A DNA stretch of 64,000 nucleotides from Paenimyroides ummariense (GTDB taxonomy: Bacteria > Bacteroidota > Bacteroidia > Flavobacteriales > Flavobacteriaceae), in NCBI RefSeq assembly GCF_900115115.1, contig NZ_FOVI01000002.1, forward strand, positions 1 through 64,000, given 5' to 3'. The notes beneath the pieces were generated by a model. The model was not told the origin of the DNA, did not search any database, and worked only from the letters and a program-made list of their open reading frames with translations. The position numbers and the translations under genes are program-made. This document shows, one piece after another, positions 43,764-53,012 of the stretch; positions within the stretch are counted from its first letter, which is position 1; every line of letters starts with the position of its first letter.

Positions 43764-44929
43764 TGAATACCGTGCAAAATAATAAAACGTGGTGCGTAAT
43801 TATTCCAACCTATAACAATGCGAAAACTTTAAAGCGCGTTATAGACGGAGTTTTAAATTACACCAACCATATTTTTATTGTTAACGATGGAAGTACCGAC
43901 AAAACTGCCGATATTTTAAAAAATTACCAGCAACTTTACATTTTAAATGTCCCACAAAACAAAGGCAAGGGAAACGCTTTACAAGTAGGGTTTAGAAAAG
44001 CATTAGCGTTAAATTATGATTATGGATTAACGATCGATTCAGACGGGCAACATTATCCTTCGGATATTCCTGTTTTTTTAGAGGAATTAAATGCAGCAAC
44101 CGAACCGATTTTGTTGATTGGAAGCCGAAATATGACGCACGAAAGTGTGCCTAAAAAAAGCAGTTTTGGCAACCGATTTTCAAATTTTTGGTTTCAATTT
44201 GAAACAGGAATTAAACTGACAGATACACAATCAGGCTATCGCTTGTATCCGTTGAAACATCTTCCAAAAAGATTCTTCACCAAAAAATTCGAGTTTGAAA
44301 TTGAAGTGATCGTGCGTACAGCATGGAAAAACATATTGGTAAAAAATGTGCCTATTCAAGTTTTGTACGACCCCAACGAACGCGTTTCACATTTTCGACC
44401 GTTTCGTGATTTTACCCGCATAAGTATCCTAAATACAGTGCTGGTTTTGATTACGCTGTTGTACATTAAGCCGAGAAACATCCTTTTAAAATTCAAAAAA
44501 AAAAGTTTTAAAGCTTTTTTAAAAGAAGATATTTTACAGACCAATGACACCAACGAAGTAAAAGCACTATCGCTGGCTTTAGGTGTGTTTATTGGAATTG
44601 TGCCTGTGTGGGGCTTTCAAACATTTTTGTCGATTTTTTTGGCAGCAATTTTCAAGTTAAACAAAACCATTTCGTTTGTAGGATCAAACATCAGCCTGCC
44701 GCCATTTATTCCGTTTATTGTACTGGCATCGCTAAAAGTTGGGAGTTTTTTTGTTGGCGAAAGCGGCGAAATTCTGATAGATTTTGATAATATTTCGTTC
44801 GATTCCATAAAAAACCATTTACTGCAATATATTGTGGGAAGCACAATTTTGGCTACATTTATGGCAGTTTTATTAGGATTTATTTGTTACATAATCCTTA
44901 ATTTTTACAACCGAAAAGCAACTGCATAA
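43763..44929 (+). CDS. Glycosyltransferase family 2 with C-terminal DUF2062
   Basis: 388-aa fusion. The GT-A domain (1-220) has VIIPTYNNAKTLKRVIDGVL, then the metal-binding acidic DSDGQHYPSDIP and SGYRLYPL. From about 245 there are membrane helices (ISILNTVLVLITLLYI, FIGIVPVWGFQTFLSIFL) of the DUF2062 type, then two more near the end. It probably acts at the inner membrane, transferring a sugar from a nucleotide donor to a lipid. Its role in pigment making is unproven, but the architecture is recurrent in flexirubin clusters. Confidence 0.88.
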   Translation: MNTVQNNKTWCVIIPTYNNAKTLKRVIDGVLNYTNHIFIVNDGSTDKTADILKNYQQLYILNVPQNKGKGNALQVGFRKALALNYDYGLTIDSDGQHYPSDIPVFLEELNAATEPILLIGSRNMTHESVPKKSSFGNRFSNFWFQFETGIKLTDTQSGYRLYPLKHLPKRFFTKKFEFEIEVIVRTAWKNILVKNVPIQVLYDPNERVSHFRPFRDFTRISILNTVLVLITLLYIKPRNILLKFKKKSFKAFLKEDILQTNDTNEVKALSLALGVFIGIVPVWGFQTFLSIFLAAIFKLNKTISFVGSNISLPPFIPFIVLASLKVGSFFVGESGEILIDFDNISFDSIKNHLLQYIVGSTILATFMAVLLGFICYIILNFYNRKATA

Positions 44930-47900
44930 TGTTTAACGGATTTTATTATTTGTTTCAAAAAATTCAGAAATATCCTAAAACAGCACTTTTAAGTTCGTTG
45001 TTATTTTTGGTATGCTCGGTTTTTATCCTTCAAAAAATCACTTTTAACGAAGATATTACACGGATTATTCCAAGCAATAAAACCAATAACAACGCAGCCC
45101 AGGTTATTAGTGAAATGAATTTTACCGATAAAATTGCGGTAATCTTTAAAAAGAAAATAGGAGCTGATAATGATGATTTAATCAGTGCTGCCGAAGCATT
45201 TACCGACACATTGCCTATTGTAAAAGATTATTATTTGTCGGTTCAGGGTACGCTTAACGAAGATCTTTTTCAGGAGTCTTTTCGTTTTGTGTATGATAAT
45301 TTACCGATTTATCTGAACGAAGCCGATTATAAAATCATCGATCAAAAACTGAATAACGACAGTCTTTCAAAACAAATTCAGCAGAATTACGAAACGTTGT
45401 TAAGCGGTAATGCGTCGTTTATGAAAGATATTGTGGTTGATGATCCGTTGCAATTATCGTTTTTAGCGTTGAAGAAACTGCAGCAGTTTCAAGGCAATGG
45501 TGATTATAAATTTCAAGACGGATTTTTATTTACGCAGGACGAAGAAAAAATCGTGTTTTTCATTAATCCGAAATACGGCGGAAGCGAAACGCAACACAAT
45601 GAAGTTTTCGTACAAAAATTGAATACTTTAAAACAACACATTTCAGATAAAAACCCAAAGGTTTTGGTGCAGTATTTTGGTTCTCCTTTTATTGCCGTTG
45701 CAAACGCACAACAAATAAAAAGCGATATTTTAACAACGGTAGCCATCTCGGTTTCGGCTTTAATGCTGCTGCTTATTTTTTATTACAGAAACTGGCTGGT
45801 TCCGATAATTGTGATGATTCCCACGGTTTTTGGCGGATTATTTGGATTATTGTGCTTATATTTTTTACGAACCGAAATTTCGGCGATATCATTATCAATC
45901 GCTGCCATTTTAATAGGGATTACCATTGATTATGCGCTCCATTTTTTAACGCATTCCAAGAACACACAAAGTATGCAGGTGCTTTTTAAAGATGTTGCAA
46001 AACCGTTGTTAATGAGTAGTTCTACCACAGCAGTTGCTTTTTTGTGCTTGCTTTTTGTACATTCAGACGCATTGATTGATTTAGGAATTTTCGCAAGTAT
46101 TTCGGTAGTTGCCACAGCCGTTTTTACATTGATTATTTTACCGCATATTTACAAAGGTAAGACCTTAAAACACAGCAACGCAATTGATAAAATTGCGAAA
46201 TATCCTTTCGAAAAAAACAAAGTTTTAATTGCTTTTACGTTGCTTTTGATTGTAATGAGTGCTTTTACGTATCATAAAGTGCAGTTCGATGGTGATTTGT
46301 CTAAAATTAATTTCATGCCTGCCGAACAGCAATTGGCTGAAAAAGAATTGTATGCAGATAATAAAATCGCCAAGAGTTTATTTGTAGTTGCTTATAATGA
46401 AAATGAGGATCGAGTTTTAGAAGATAACCAACAGATTTTCAATAAACTGCAATCAAATAATTTTGTCAATAATGTACAATCGCTAAGTAGTTTGGTTCCT
46501 TCAAAAACCGAACAATTAAAAGCTATCAAGCGTTGGAAACAGTTTTGGAATCCTTCTAAAATCAATCAAACGGTAAAATCAATTGAAACAAAAAGTGTAG
46601 CACAAGGTTTTAATGCACAAACACACGCAGCATTTTATCAATTATTGAACAAAGATTTTTCAACCATAAATTTGACATCATTAAAGCAGTTCAGCCAGCA
46701 ATTGTACAACGAATTTGTTCATGGTAAAAACCGTTATTTGTTATCAACCGTTGTAACCATCGATCCAAAAAACCGTGATGCATTTGCAAAGAATTTTGAA
46801 AGAGAAAATCAAGGAAAACAGTTGGTTTTAATTGATCGACAAGCGTTGAACGAACAATATTTAGGTTTTTTGGTGAACGATTTTAATTCGTTGGTTTCGT
46901 ATTCATTCATTGCGGTTTTTGTAATTCTGTTTGTTTTTTATAGAAGAATTGAATTGGTTCTAACAGCATCAATTCCTATTGCATTGACAGGTTTTATCAC
47001 CGCAGGTTTAATGGGATTGTTGAACATTCCGTTTAATATTTTTAGCACCATAGTTTGTACATTGGTTTTTGGGCACGGAATCGATTTTACCATTTTTATG
47101 ACCAGCGCACTGCAAAAGCAATATACTGACGGAAAAGACGAAATGCCTTTATATCGGACTTCGATAATTCTGGCGGTTTTAACAACCATTCTGGCTATTG
47201 GGGCATTGATATTTGCACAACATCCTGCCTTAAAATCAATCGCATTAATCGCACTAATCGGTGTAAGTGTGGCAGTTTTGGTAACGTTCGTATTCTATCC
47301 GCTGTTGTTTAAATTTTTGTTTTTCAATCGCGTTAAAAAGGGATTATCGCCAACCACACTACTACTTAGCGTTCGATCAATTTTAATGTTTACCTATTAT
47401 GCCATTGCCAGTTTAATTGTATCGGTTTTCATGCGTGTGTTTTTCTGGATTTTACCTTTATCAAAGCGCAAAAAATGGCATTTTTTCAGCAGTGTAATGT
47501 CGGGTTATATGAAATCGGTTTTGCACTTAAATCCTGCTGCAAGTAAAAAAATCTTCCACAAAGAACGCTTGCAAAAACAGTCGGTAATCATATCAAACCA
47601 CACCTCGTTTTTAGATTCGTTAACAATTGGAATGACGTATTCTAAAGTGGTTTACATTGTGAACGATTGGGTTTACAAATCGCCGGTTTTTGGCAGAGCG
47701 GTTAAGTTTTTAGGATTTTATCCAGCAACGAAAGGAGTAGAGCAAGGATTGGTTCCGTTGGAAGAACGCATTGGGACCGATTTTTCTGTGATGATTTTTC
47801 CGGAAGGAACCCGCTCGCGAACATCAGAAATTGGTCGTTTTCATAAAGGCGCTTTTTTTATGGCAGAAGAATTAAATTTGCCTATTCAACCTGTTTATAT

Positions 47901-48573
47901 CCACGGAAATGCCGATTTGCTGCCTAAAGGCGATTTTGTTATTTACAACACAAATTGCCATGTCTATGTAGGCGAACCAATTGCTTTAAACGATGAACGT
48001 TTTGGAACTTCGTATGCAGATCGAACCAAGAAAATAAGCCGATTTTTTAAAGAAGAGTACAACAAAATTCGATTAAAATCAGAAGATGCCGATTATTTTA
48101 AGCAGAAGTTGTTCTTGAATTTTTTGTATAAAGAACATGGAATTTTAAATACCGTAAAAGCAGATTTTAAACAACATAAATCAGTCTATCATCAATTATT
48201 TCATTTAATTAGCGATAAAACTGCGATTGCGCATGTTACAAACGATTTTGGACAACTTGATTTTCTTTTGGTGAACCAGTTTCCATCGCGAAAAGTGCAT
48301 ACTTATAATTTGAATGAAGAGCACAGATCAATCGCCAAAGCAAGTTACATCAATCAAAAATTTAAAGTAAAATATGTCGACGATTTAGAGGAAATCTGGC
48401 AGAACAGCAACGTGTTGATACTTTCTCATTTACAGCAGTTTATCAACGATATTCCGCAAAACATCAACCAAATTGTAGTAGTTTGTTGTAAATTTAAACC
48501 AAATTTCAGCGGTTTTACTCAAACACATGACGAATTAAAAATACAGATATTTCAACGTAATGAAAAAAACTAA
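44929..48573 (+). CDS. Trifunctional MMPL transporter / acyltransferase / methyltransferase-like protein
   Basis: 1214-aa fusion. Residues 1-810 form an RND/MMPL exporter with two sets of membrane helices (for example ISLSIAAILIGITIDYALHF and FSTIVCTLVFGHGIDFTIFM). A PlsC-like acyltransferase follows, with ISNHTSFLDSL near 890 and FPEGTRSRTSE near 957. The C-terminal 150 residues resemble a reduced SAM methyltransferase but lack a clear glycine-rich motif. This three-part protein is typical of flexirubin clusters and would move pigment or lipid across the inner membrane. It overlaps the next gene by 14 bases. Confidence 0.9.
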   Translation: MFNGFYYLFQKIQKYPKTALLSSLLFLVCSVFILQKITFNEDITRIIPSNKTNNNAAQVISEMNFTDKIAVIFKKKIGADNDDLISAAEAFTDTLPIVKDYYLSVQGTLNEDLFQESFRFVYDNLPIYLNEADYKIIDQKLNNDSLSKQIQQNYETLLSGNASFMKDIVVDDPLQLSFLALKKLQQFQGNGDYKFQDGFLFTQDEEKIVFFINPKYGGSETQHNEVFVQKLNTLKQHISDKNPKVLVQYFGSPFIAVANAQQIKSDILTTVAISVSALMLLLIFYYRNWLVPIIVMIPTVFGGLFGLLCLYFLRTEISAISLSIAAILIGITIDYALHFLTHSKNTQSMQVLFKDVAKPLLMSSSTTAVAFLCLLFVHSDALIDLGIFASISVVATAVFTLIILPHIYKGKTLKHSNAIDKIAKYPFEKNKVLIAFTLLLIVMSAFTYHKVQFDGDLSKINFMPAEQQLAEKELYADNKIAKSLFVVAYNENEDRVLEDNQQIFNKLQSNNFVNNVQSLSSLVPSKTEQLKAIKRWKQFWNPSKINQTVKSIETKSVAQGFNAQTHAAFYQLLNKDFSTINLTSLKQFSQQLYNEFVHGKNRYLLSTVVTIDPKNRDAFAKNFERENQGKQLVLIDRQALNEQYLGFLVNDFNSLVSYSFIAVFVILFVFYRRIELVLTASIPIALTGFITAGLMGLLNIPFNIFSTIVCTLVFGHGIDFTIFMTSALQKQYTDGKDEMPLYRTSIILAVLTTILAIGALIFAQHPALKSIALIALIGVSVAVLVTFVFYPLLFKFLFFNRVKKGLSPTTLLLSVRSILMFTYYAIASLIVSVFMRVFFWILPLSKRKKWHFFSSVMSGYMKSVLHLNPAASKKIFHKERLQKQSVIISNHTSFLDSLTIGMTYSKVVYIVNDWVYKSPVFGRAVKFLGFYPATKGVEQGLVPLEERIGTDFSVMIFPEGTRSRTSEIGRFHKGAFFMAEELNLPIQPVYIHGNADLLPKGDFVIYNTNCHVYVGEPIALNDERFGTSYADRTKKISRFFKEEYNKIRLKSEDADYFKQKLFLNFLYKEHGILNTVKADFKQHKSVYHQLFHLISDKTAIAHVTNDFGQLDFLLVNQFPSRKVHTYNLNEEHRSIAKASYINQKFKVKYVDDLEEIWQNSNVLILSHLQQFINDIPQNINQIVVVCCKFKPNFSGFTQTHDELKIQIFQRNEKN

Positions 48574-50086
48574 AACATACGATGTTGTTGTAATTGGCAG
48601 CGGTTTGGGCGGTCTGGTTTCGGCATTATTGCTGGCACAGGAAGGCAAAAAAGTGTGTGTTTTAGAGAAGAATAATCAGTACGGCGGTAATTTGCAAACG
48701 TTTGTGCGCGATAAAACCATTTTCGATACCGGCGTTCACTATATTGGTGCGTTGAATGAGGATGAAAATTTAGGTCGATATTTTTCTTACCTAAGCATTT
48801 TGAACGATTTAGATTTATCGCAATTAGATCAAAATCAGTTCGATGTGATCAGTTTTGGCAATGAAACCATTCAATATCCCCAGGCGCAAGGTTATGATAA
48901 TTTCGTACAGCAGTTGCTAATTTATTTTCCTAACGAAGAACAAGCATTAAAAAAGTATACTGAAACCATTCGGTTTTATTGCGATCAATTTCCGTTGTAC
49001 AACCTAAAAAATAGTTCAGGTTACAACGAAGAAATCATGCAGTATTCAGTTGAAAGCGTTCTAAATTCAATCACTTCAAACAAAAAATTACAAGCCGTTT
49101 TATTAGGAAACAGTTTTCTGTATGCGATCAAATCTAATGAAACTCCTTTTTATGTTCATGCTTTAACGGTAAATTCATATATACAAAGTTCGTGGCGTTG
49201 CATAAAAGGCGGAAGTCAGATTACCAAAGCGTTTATAAAACAATTGCGGAGTTTAAATGCAGATTTATTTAAACATCAAAAAGTTGAAAAACTCAATTTT
49301 ACAGAGAATGTTTTAGAAAGTTGCGAAACGGCTGACTGTATTTATAAAGCCGATCAATTTGTTTCGGATATTGATCTAAAACAACTCTTTTCGATGTTTA
49401 ATGAGGAAAATCAACGAAAGCCTTATATAAAACGAATCAATCAGTTAAAGAACGGACCATCGGTTTTTTCGGTTCATATCGTTTTAAAACCCAATGCCGT
49501 TCCTTATTTCAATCACAATATTTATCATTTTGAAAAAGAAGCCAACGTTTTTTCGTACGAAAATAATTGGATCGATAATAAACCGCAATCTGTTGTAATT
49601 ACTACCAATCCGCACCAGAAAAACCAAGAATTTGCACAAAGCGTTTCGTTAATGACATATATGGATTTTGAGCAGGTTGAAAAGTGGCAGCATACATTTA
49701 ATACGGTTAAAAATGAAAGCGATCGCGGACCCGATTATGAAGAGTTTAAAAGCGAAATTGTAACCGAATTATTACAGGTTTTAGAGAAGTATTTCCCGAA
49801 TATTCATCAAAATATTGTTTCAACACACACCTCTTCACCGCTTTCGTACCGTGATTATATCGGAACTTTAGACGGAACCATGTACGGTTTTGAAAAAGAA
49901 GCTGCACAACCTTTAAAAACCTTGATTTCGCCAAAAACGAAGATTGATAATTTGTTTTTAACCGGACAAAATCTGCGTTTGCACGGCATTTTAGGTGTTA
50001 CGATTACCGGTTTTTTAACGGTTGCCGAAATGCTTGGGAAGGATTATTTTTTTGATAAAGTGTTTAAAAAAGTAGGGTATGAGTAA
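48560..50086 (+). CDS. CrtI-like FAD-dependent oxidoreductase
   Basis: 508-aa flavoprotein with VVVIGSGLGGLVSALLLAQEGKKVCVLEKN (FAD and GG-doublet motif) and the phytoene desaturase/retinol saturase-like DTGVHYIGALNEDENLGRYF. Near the C-terminus NLFLTGQNLRLHGILGVTITG binds flavin. It may desaturate or isomerise the polyene chain, or oxidise the aryl end. Direct evidence is limited to the family. It overlaps the C45 gene by 8 bases, so translation is coupled. Confidence 0.88.
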   Translation: MKKTKTYDVVVIGSGLGGLVSALLLAQEGKKVCVLEKNNQYGGNLQTFVRDKTIFDTGVHYIGALNEDENLGRYFSYLSILNDLDLSQLDQNQFDVISFGNETIQYPQAQGYDNFVQQLLIYFPNEEQALKKYTETIRFYCDQFPLYNLKNSSGYNEEIMQYSVESVLNSITSNKKLQAVLLGNSFLYAIKSNETPFYVHALTVNSYIQSSWRCIKGGSQITKAFIKQLRSLNADLFKHQKVEKLNFTENVLESCETADCIYKADQFVSDIDLKQLFSMFNEENQRKPYIKRINQLKNGPSVFSVHIVLKPNAVPYFNHNIYHFEKEANVFSYENNWIDNKPQSVVITTNPHQKNQEFAQSVSLMTYMDFEQVEKWQHTFNTVKNESDRGPDYEEFKSEIVTELLQVLEKYFPNIHQNIVSTHTSSPLSYRDYIGTLDGTMYGFEKEAAQPLKTLISPKTKIDNLFLTGQNLRLHGILGVTITGFLTVAEMLGKDYFFDKVFKKVGYE

Positions 50087-51695
50087 GCATTTATTTTCGC
50101 TTGTACTGCTGCTTTCTTTAATAAGTTGCGGAAGCATTAAAAACTTGAAAAAAGAATGTGATTTGTTTGAAACCGAATTGGAAAAGCAAGAGGTTTTTAT
50201 GCAAAAAAGAGATGTTTTAAACAAATCGGTTAACGGAAATTGGCAATTACGTATTTCTGGAAATCCTTATGAAATTGGTTATAAGAAAGGGTTTTTAACA
50301 CAAAAGCTGTATCAAAATCAAGAAAAAATATTTTTCGGAAAAGTTTCCGAAATTATTCCGAATCCATCAAAACAAAACAAATTATTGTATTTTTTAAAAT
50401 GGTACAACCGCAATATACTTTCAGCAATTCCCACCGATTTAAAGCAAGAATTGTATGCTGTTTCAACTTTTGGATCTGATGAATTTAACGACATCGGCAC
50501 AAAATTCGAACGTAATTTATTGCTGCACAGTTCGCACGATATTGGTCACGCCATGCAAGATTTAATGCTCGTAGGCTGTTCATCGATCGCTTTGTGGGAC
50601 AATTTTACCGAAGACGGAAATTTACTTATTGGCAGAAATTTTGATTTTTACGTAAACGATGAATTCGCTCAAAACAAAATAGTAGAATTTATAAGTCCCG
50701 AAAGTGGTTATAAATACGCATCGGTAACTTGGCCGGGAATGGTTGGAGTGGTTTCGGGCATGAACGAAAAAGGATTAACGGTAACGCTGAACGCAGGAAA
50801 ATCAAGCATTCCGATGCGGGGAAAAACGCCGGTTTCTATAGTTGCGCGAAGTATTTTACAGAACGCACAAACAATTGACGAAGCCGTTGCAATTGCAGAT
50901 AAGTTTGATGTTTTTGTATCAGAATCTTTCCTAATCGGCAGTGCAAAAGATAATAAAGCGGTTGTGATTGAAATGAGTCCGAAACGAATGGATGTTTACG
51001 AAACCAACAACGGCAAGATAATCTGTACCAATCATTTTCAGTCGAACGGATACAAAGCTGACAAGCGAAATCAAAATCAAATCGAAGAATCACATTCTTA
51101 TTATCGATTGGAAAAATTAGAAGAATCTTTTAAGACCGAAAAAAAATATAAGGTTAAAGATGTTTTAAAGGTTTTGCGCGACGTTTCGGGCTTACAAAAC
51201 GAAAATTTAGGTTTAGGAAATGAAAAAGCATTGAACCAGTTAATGGCGCATCACGGCGTAATTTTTAAACCGGCTGAATTAAAAATGTGGGTGTCTAACA
51301 AACCGTATCAGTTAGGCGCTTTTGATGCGTATGATCTAAATACAGTTTTTAAATCGAAAGAGCTAAAACCCATAAAATCATTGGAATTACCAAAAGATGA
51401 TTTTATTAAATCGAAAGATTTCAAGCAATACCAAAAGTTTAGAAAGCTGCACAAGACGATCGAAATAGCAACAAATTCAGAAAAAATCGTTTCTAATGAA
51501 ATTTTAACGGCTTATAAAAAATCAAATCCCGAACTTTGGGTGGTTTATAATCAGTTAGGCGATTATTTTTTCAGTCAGAAACAATGGCAACATGCGGCAG
51601 ATAATTATCAAATTGCCCTGCAAAAAGTAATAAGTTCTAAAGACCAACAAAAAAGCATCGAACAAAAATTAAAGAAAACCCTAAAAAAGCTATGA
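50079..51695 (+). CDS. C45-family autoproteolytic acyltransferase/hydrolase lipoprotein
   Basis: 538-aa lipoprotein: signal MSKHLFSLVLLLSLISCGS with acylated C17. The Ntn-hydrolase core has candidate nucleophile C167 in MLVGCSSIALWDN, then LLIGRNFDFY, GMVGVVSGMNEKGLTVTLN and the helical region. This is the acyl-CoA:6-aminopenicillanic acid acyltransferase (AAT/C45) family, which transfers acyl groups. In the flexirubin cluster, esterification of the polyene acid to dialkylresorcinol at the outer surface is an attractive role. The C-terminal TPR-like stretch (WHAADNYQIALQ-type) could bind partners. Confidence 0.85.
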   Translation: MSKHLFSLVLLLSLISCGSIKNLKKECDLFETELEKQEVFMQKRDVLNKSVNGNWQLRISGNPYEIGYKKGFLTQKLYQNQEKIFFGKVSEIIPNPSKQNKLLYFLKWYNRNILSAIPTDLKQELYAVSTFGSDEFNDIGTKFERNLLLHSSHDIGHAMQDLMLVGCSSIALWDNFTEDGNLLIGRNFDFYVNDEFAQNKIVEFISPESGYKYASVTWPGMVGVVSGMNEKGLTVTLNAGKSSIPMRGKTPVSIVARSILQNAQTIDEAVAIADKFDVFVSESFLIGSAKDNKAVVIEMSPKRMDVYETNNGKIICTNHFQSNGYKADKRNQNQIEESHSYYRLEKLEESFKTEKKYKVKDVLKVLRDVSGLQNENLGLGNEKALNQLMAHHGVIFKPAELKMWVSNKPYQLGAFDAYDLNTVFKSKELKPIKSLELPKDDFIKSKDFKQYQKFRKLHKTIEIATNSEKIVSNEILTAYKKSNPELWVVYNQLGDYFFSQKQWQHAADNYQIALQKVISSKDQQKSIEQKLKKTLKKL

Positions 51696-52978
51696 TTCCC
51701 GATATAGAAACCAAAAGTATAACCGATATTGAACGTTTTCAGAATGCGCTTCTGCAAAAGCATATGGCGTATTTAATGGAACATTCGCCATTTTATCAGC
51801 GAAAATTTAAAGCAGAAAATATTCAGATTGATACTATTAAAACCATTCAAGATCTGCAGAAAATATCGGTAACCACAAAAGCTGATTTGCAAATGTATAA
51901 TCACGATTTTTTCTGTGTTGATAAAACCCAAATCCGCGATTATGCCACAACATCGGGTACTTTGGGTGATCCCGTAACTTTTGGATTAACCGATAACGAT
52001 TTGGAACGTTTGGCTTATAACGAAATGCTTTCTTTTCAGTGTGCCGGAGTTCAAAAAGGCGATTTGGTACAGCTTATGACCACGATGGATCGACGTTTTA
52101 TGGCTGGTTTGGCGTATTTTTTGGGTTTACGAAAACTGGGTGCAGGAATTGTTAGGGTAGGTGCGGGTGTTCCGCCATTGCAGTGGGATTCTATTTTGCG
52201 CTATCAGCCTAAATTTTTAATTGCCGTGCCGTCGTTCATTTTAAAGATGATCGAATATGCCGAAGAAAATAACATCGATTATAAAAACAGTTCGGTAAAA
52301 GGAGTCATTTGCATTGGTGAAGCCTTGAGAACAACCGATTTGCAGCCTACGCTTCTGGCACAACGTATTCAGGAAAAATGGAACATTAATCTGTTTTCTA
52401 CCTATGCATCAACCGAAATGAGTGCTGCGTTTACAGAATGTGATCAGTTTGCGGGTGGTCATCATCATCCGGAATTAATCATCAGTGAAATTGTAAACGA
52501 AAACAACGAACCAGTTGCCGATGGCGAATTGGGCGAATTGGTTGTAACAACGTTGGGAGTAGAAGCCATGCCTTTGTTACGTTTTAAAACTGGCGATATG
52601 GTGCGCAAACATTCAGAAAAATGTTTATGCGGCAGATCAACCTATCGTTTAGGTCCGGTAGAAGGGCGCAAACAACAAATGATAAAATACAAGGGTACAA
52701 CGCTATATCCGCCGGCAATGCACGATGCTGTAGCACATTTTAAAGAGATCAAACTGCATTTAATCGAAATATCATCCAACGAAATAGGTACCGACGAAAT
52801 TTTGGTTCGAATTTTTTCAACCGATACATCCGATGAATTTGCAGGCAAGCTAAAAGATTACTTTAGAGCCAGATTACGTGTAACACCGCAGATTATTTTT
52901 GAAGATGAATTAGCTTTGCAAAAGATTATTTACGATCCGCTAAGCAGAAAACCAATAACATTCATAGATAAACGCTAA
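51692..52978 (+). CDS. Phenylacetate-CoA ligase-like adenylating enzyme
   Basis: 428-aa PaaK-type AMP-forming ligase. ATP loop is ATTSGTLGDPVTFG, then TYASTEMSAAFTECDQ, and GDMVRKHSEKCLCGRSTYRLGPVEGRKQQMIKYKG toward the C-terminal catalytic Lys region. It should activate 4-hydroxycinnamate from the ammonia-lyase and load it onto an ACP or CoA. It overlaps the C45 gene by 4 bases and is the last gene of the plus-strand pigment block. Confidence 0.88.
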   Translation: MIPDIETKSITDIERFQNALLQKHMAYLMEHSPFYQRKFKAENIQIDTIKTIQDLQKISVTTKADLQMYNHDFFCVDKTQIRDYATTSGTLGDPVTFGLTDNDLERLAYNEMLSFQCAGVQKGDLVQLMTTMDRRFMAGLAYFLGLRKLGAGIVRVGAGVPPLQWDSILRYQPKFLIAVPSFILKMIEYAEENNIDYKNSSVKGVICIGEALRTTDLQPTLLAQRIQEKWNINLFSTYASTEMSAAFTECDQFAGGHHHPELIISEIVNENNEPVADGELGELVVTTLGVEAMPLLRFKTGDMVRKHSEKCLCGRSTYRLGPVEGRKQQMIKYKGTTLYPPAMHDAVAHFKEIKLHLIEISSNEIGTDEILVRIFSTDTSDEFAGKLKDYFRARLRVTPQIIFEDELALQKIIYDPLSRKPITFIDKR

Positions 52979-52986
52979 CAACTTTC

Positions 52987-52994
52987 TATCTTTG
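52987..52994 (+). promoter_or_regulatory. -7 box (TATCTTTG) of gltX
   Basis: Matches TAnnTTTG and ends 18 bases before the gltX ATG. Its own TTG could be misread as a start codon of a 7-residue longer GltX. Confidence 0.55.
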
Positions 52995-53012
52995 AAAAAA
53001 AATACGAAAAAG

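Noticed and set aside
52992..53012. TTG start giving a 7-residue longer GltX
   Set aside because: The TTG is part of the TATCTTTG -7 box and the next ATG gives the canonical GluRS start.
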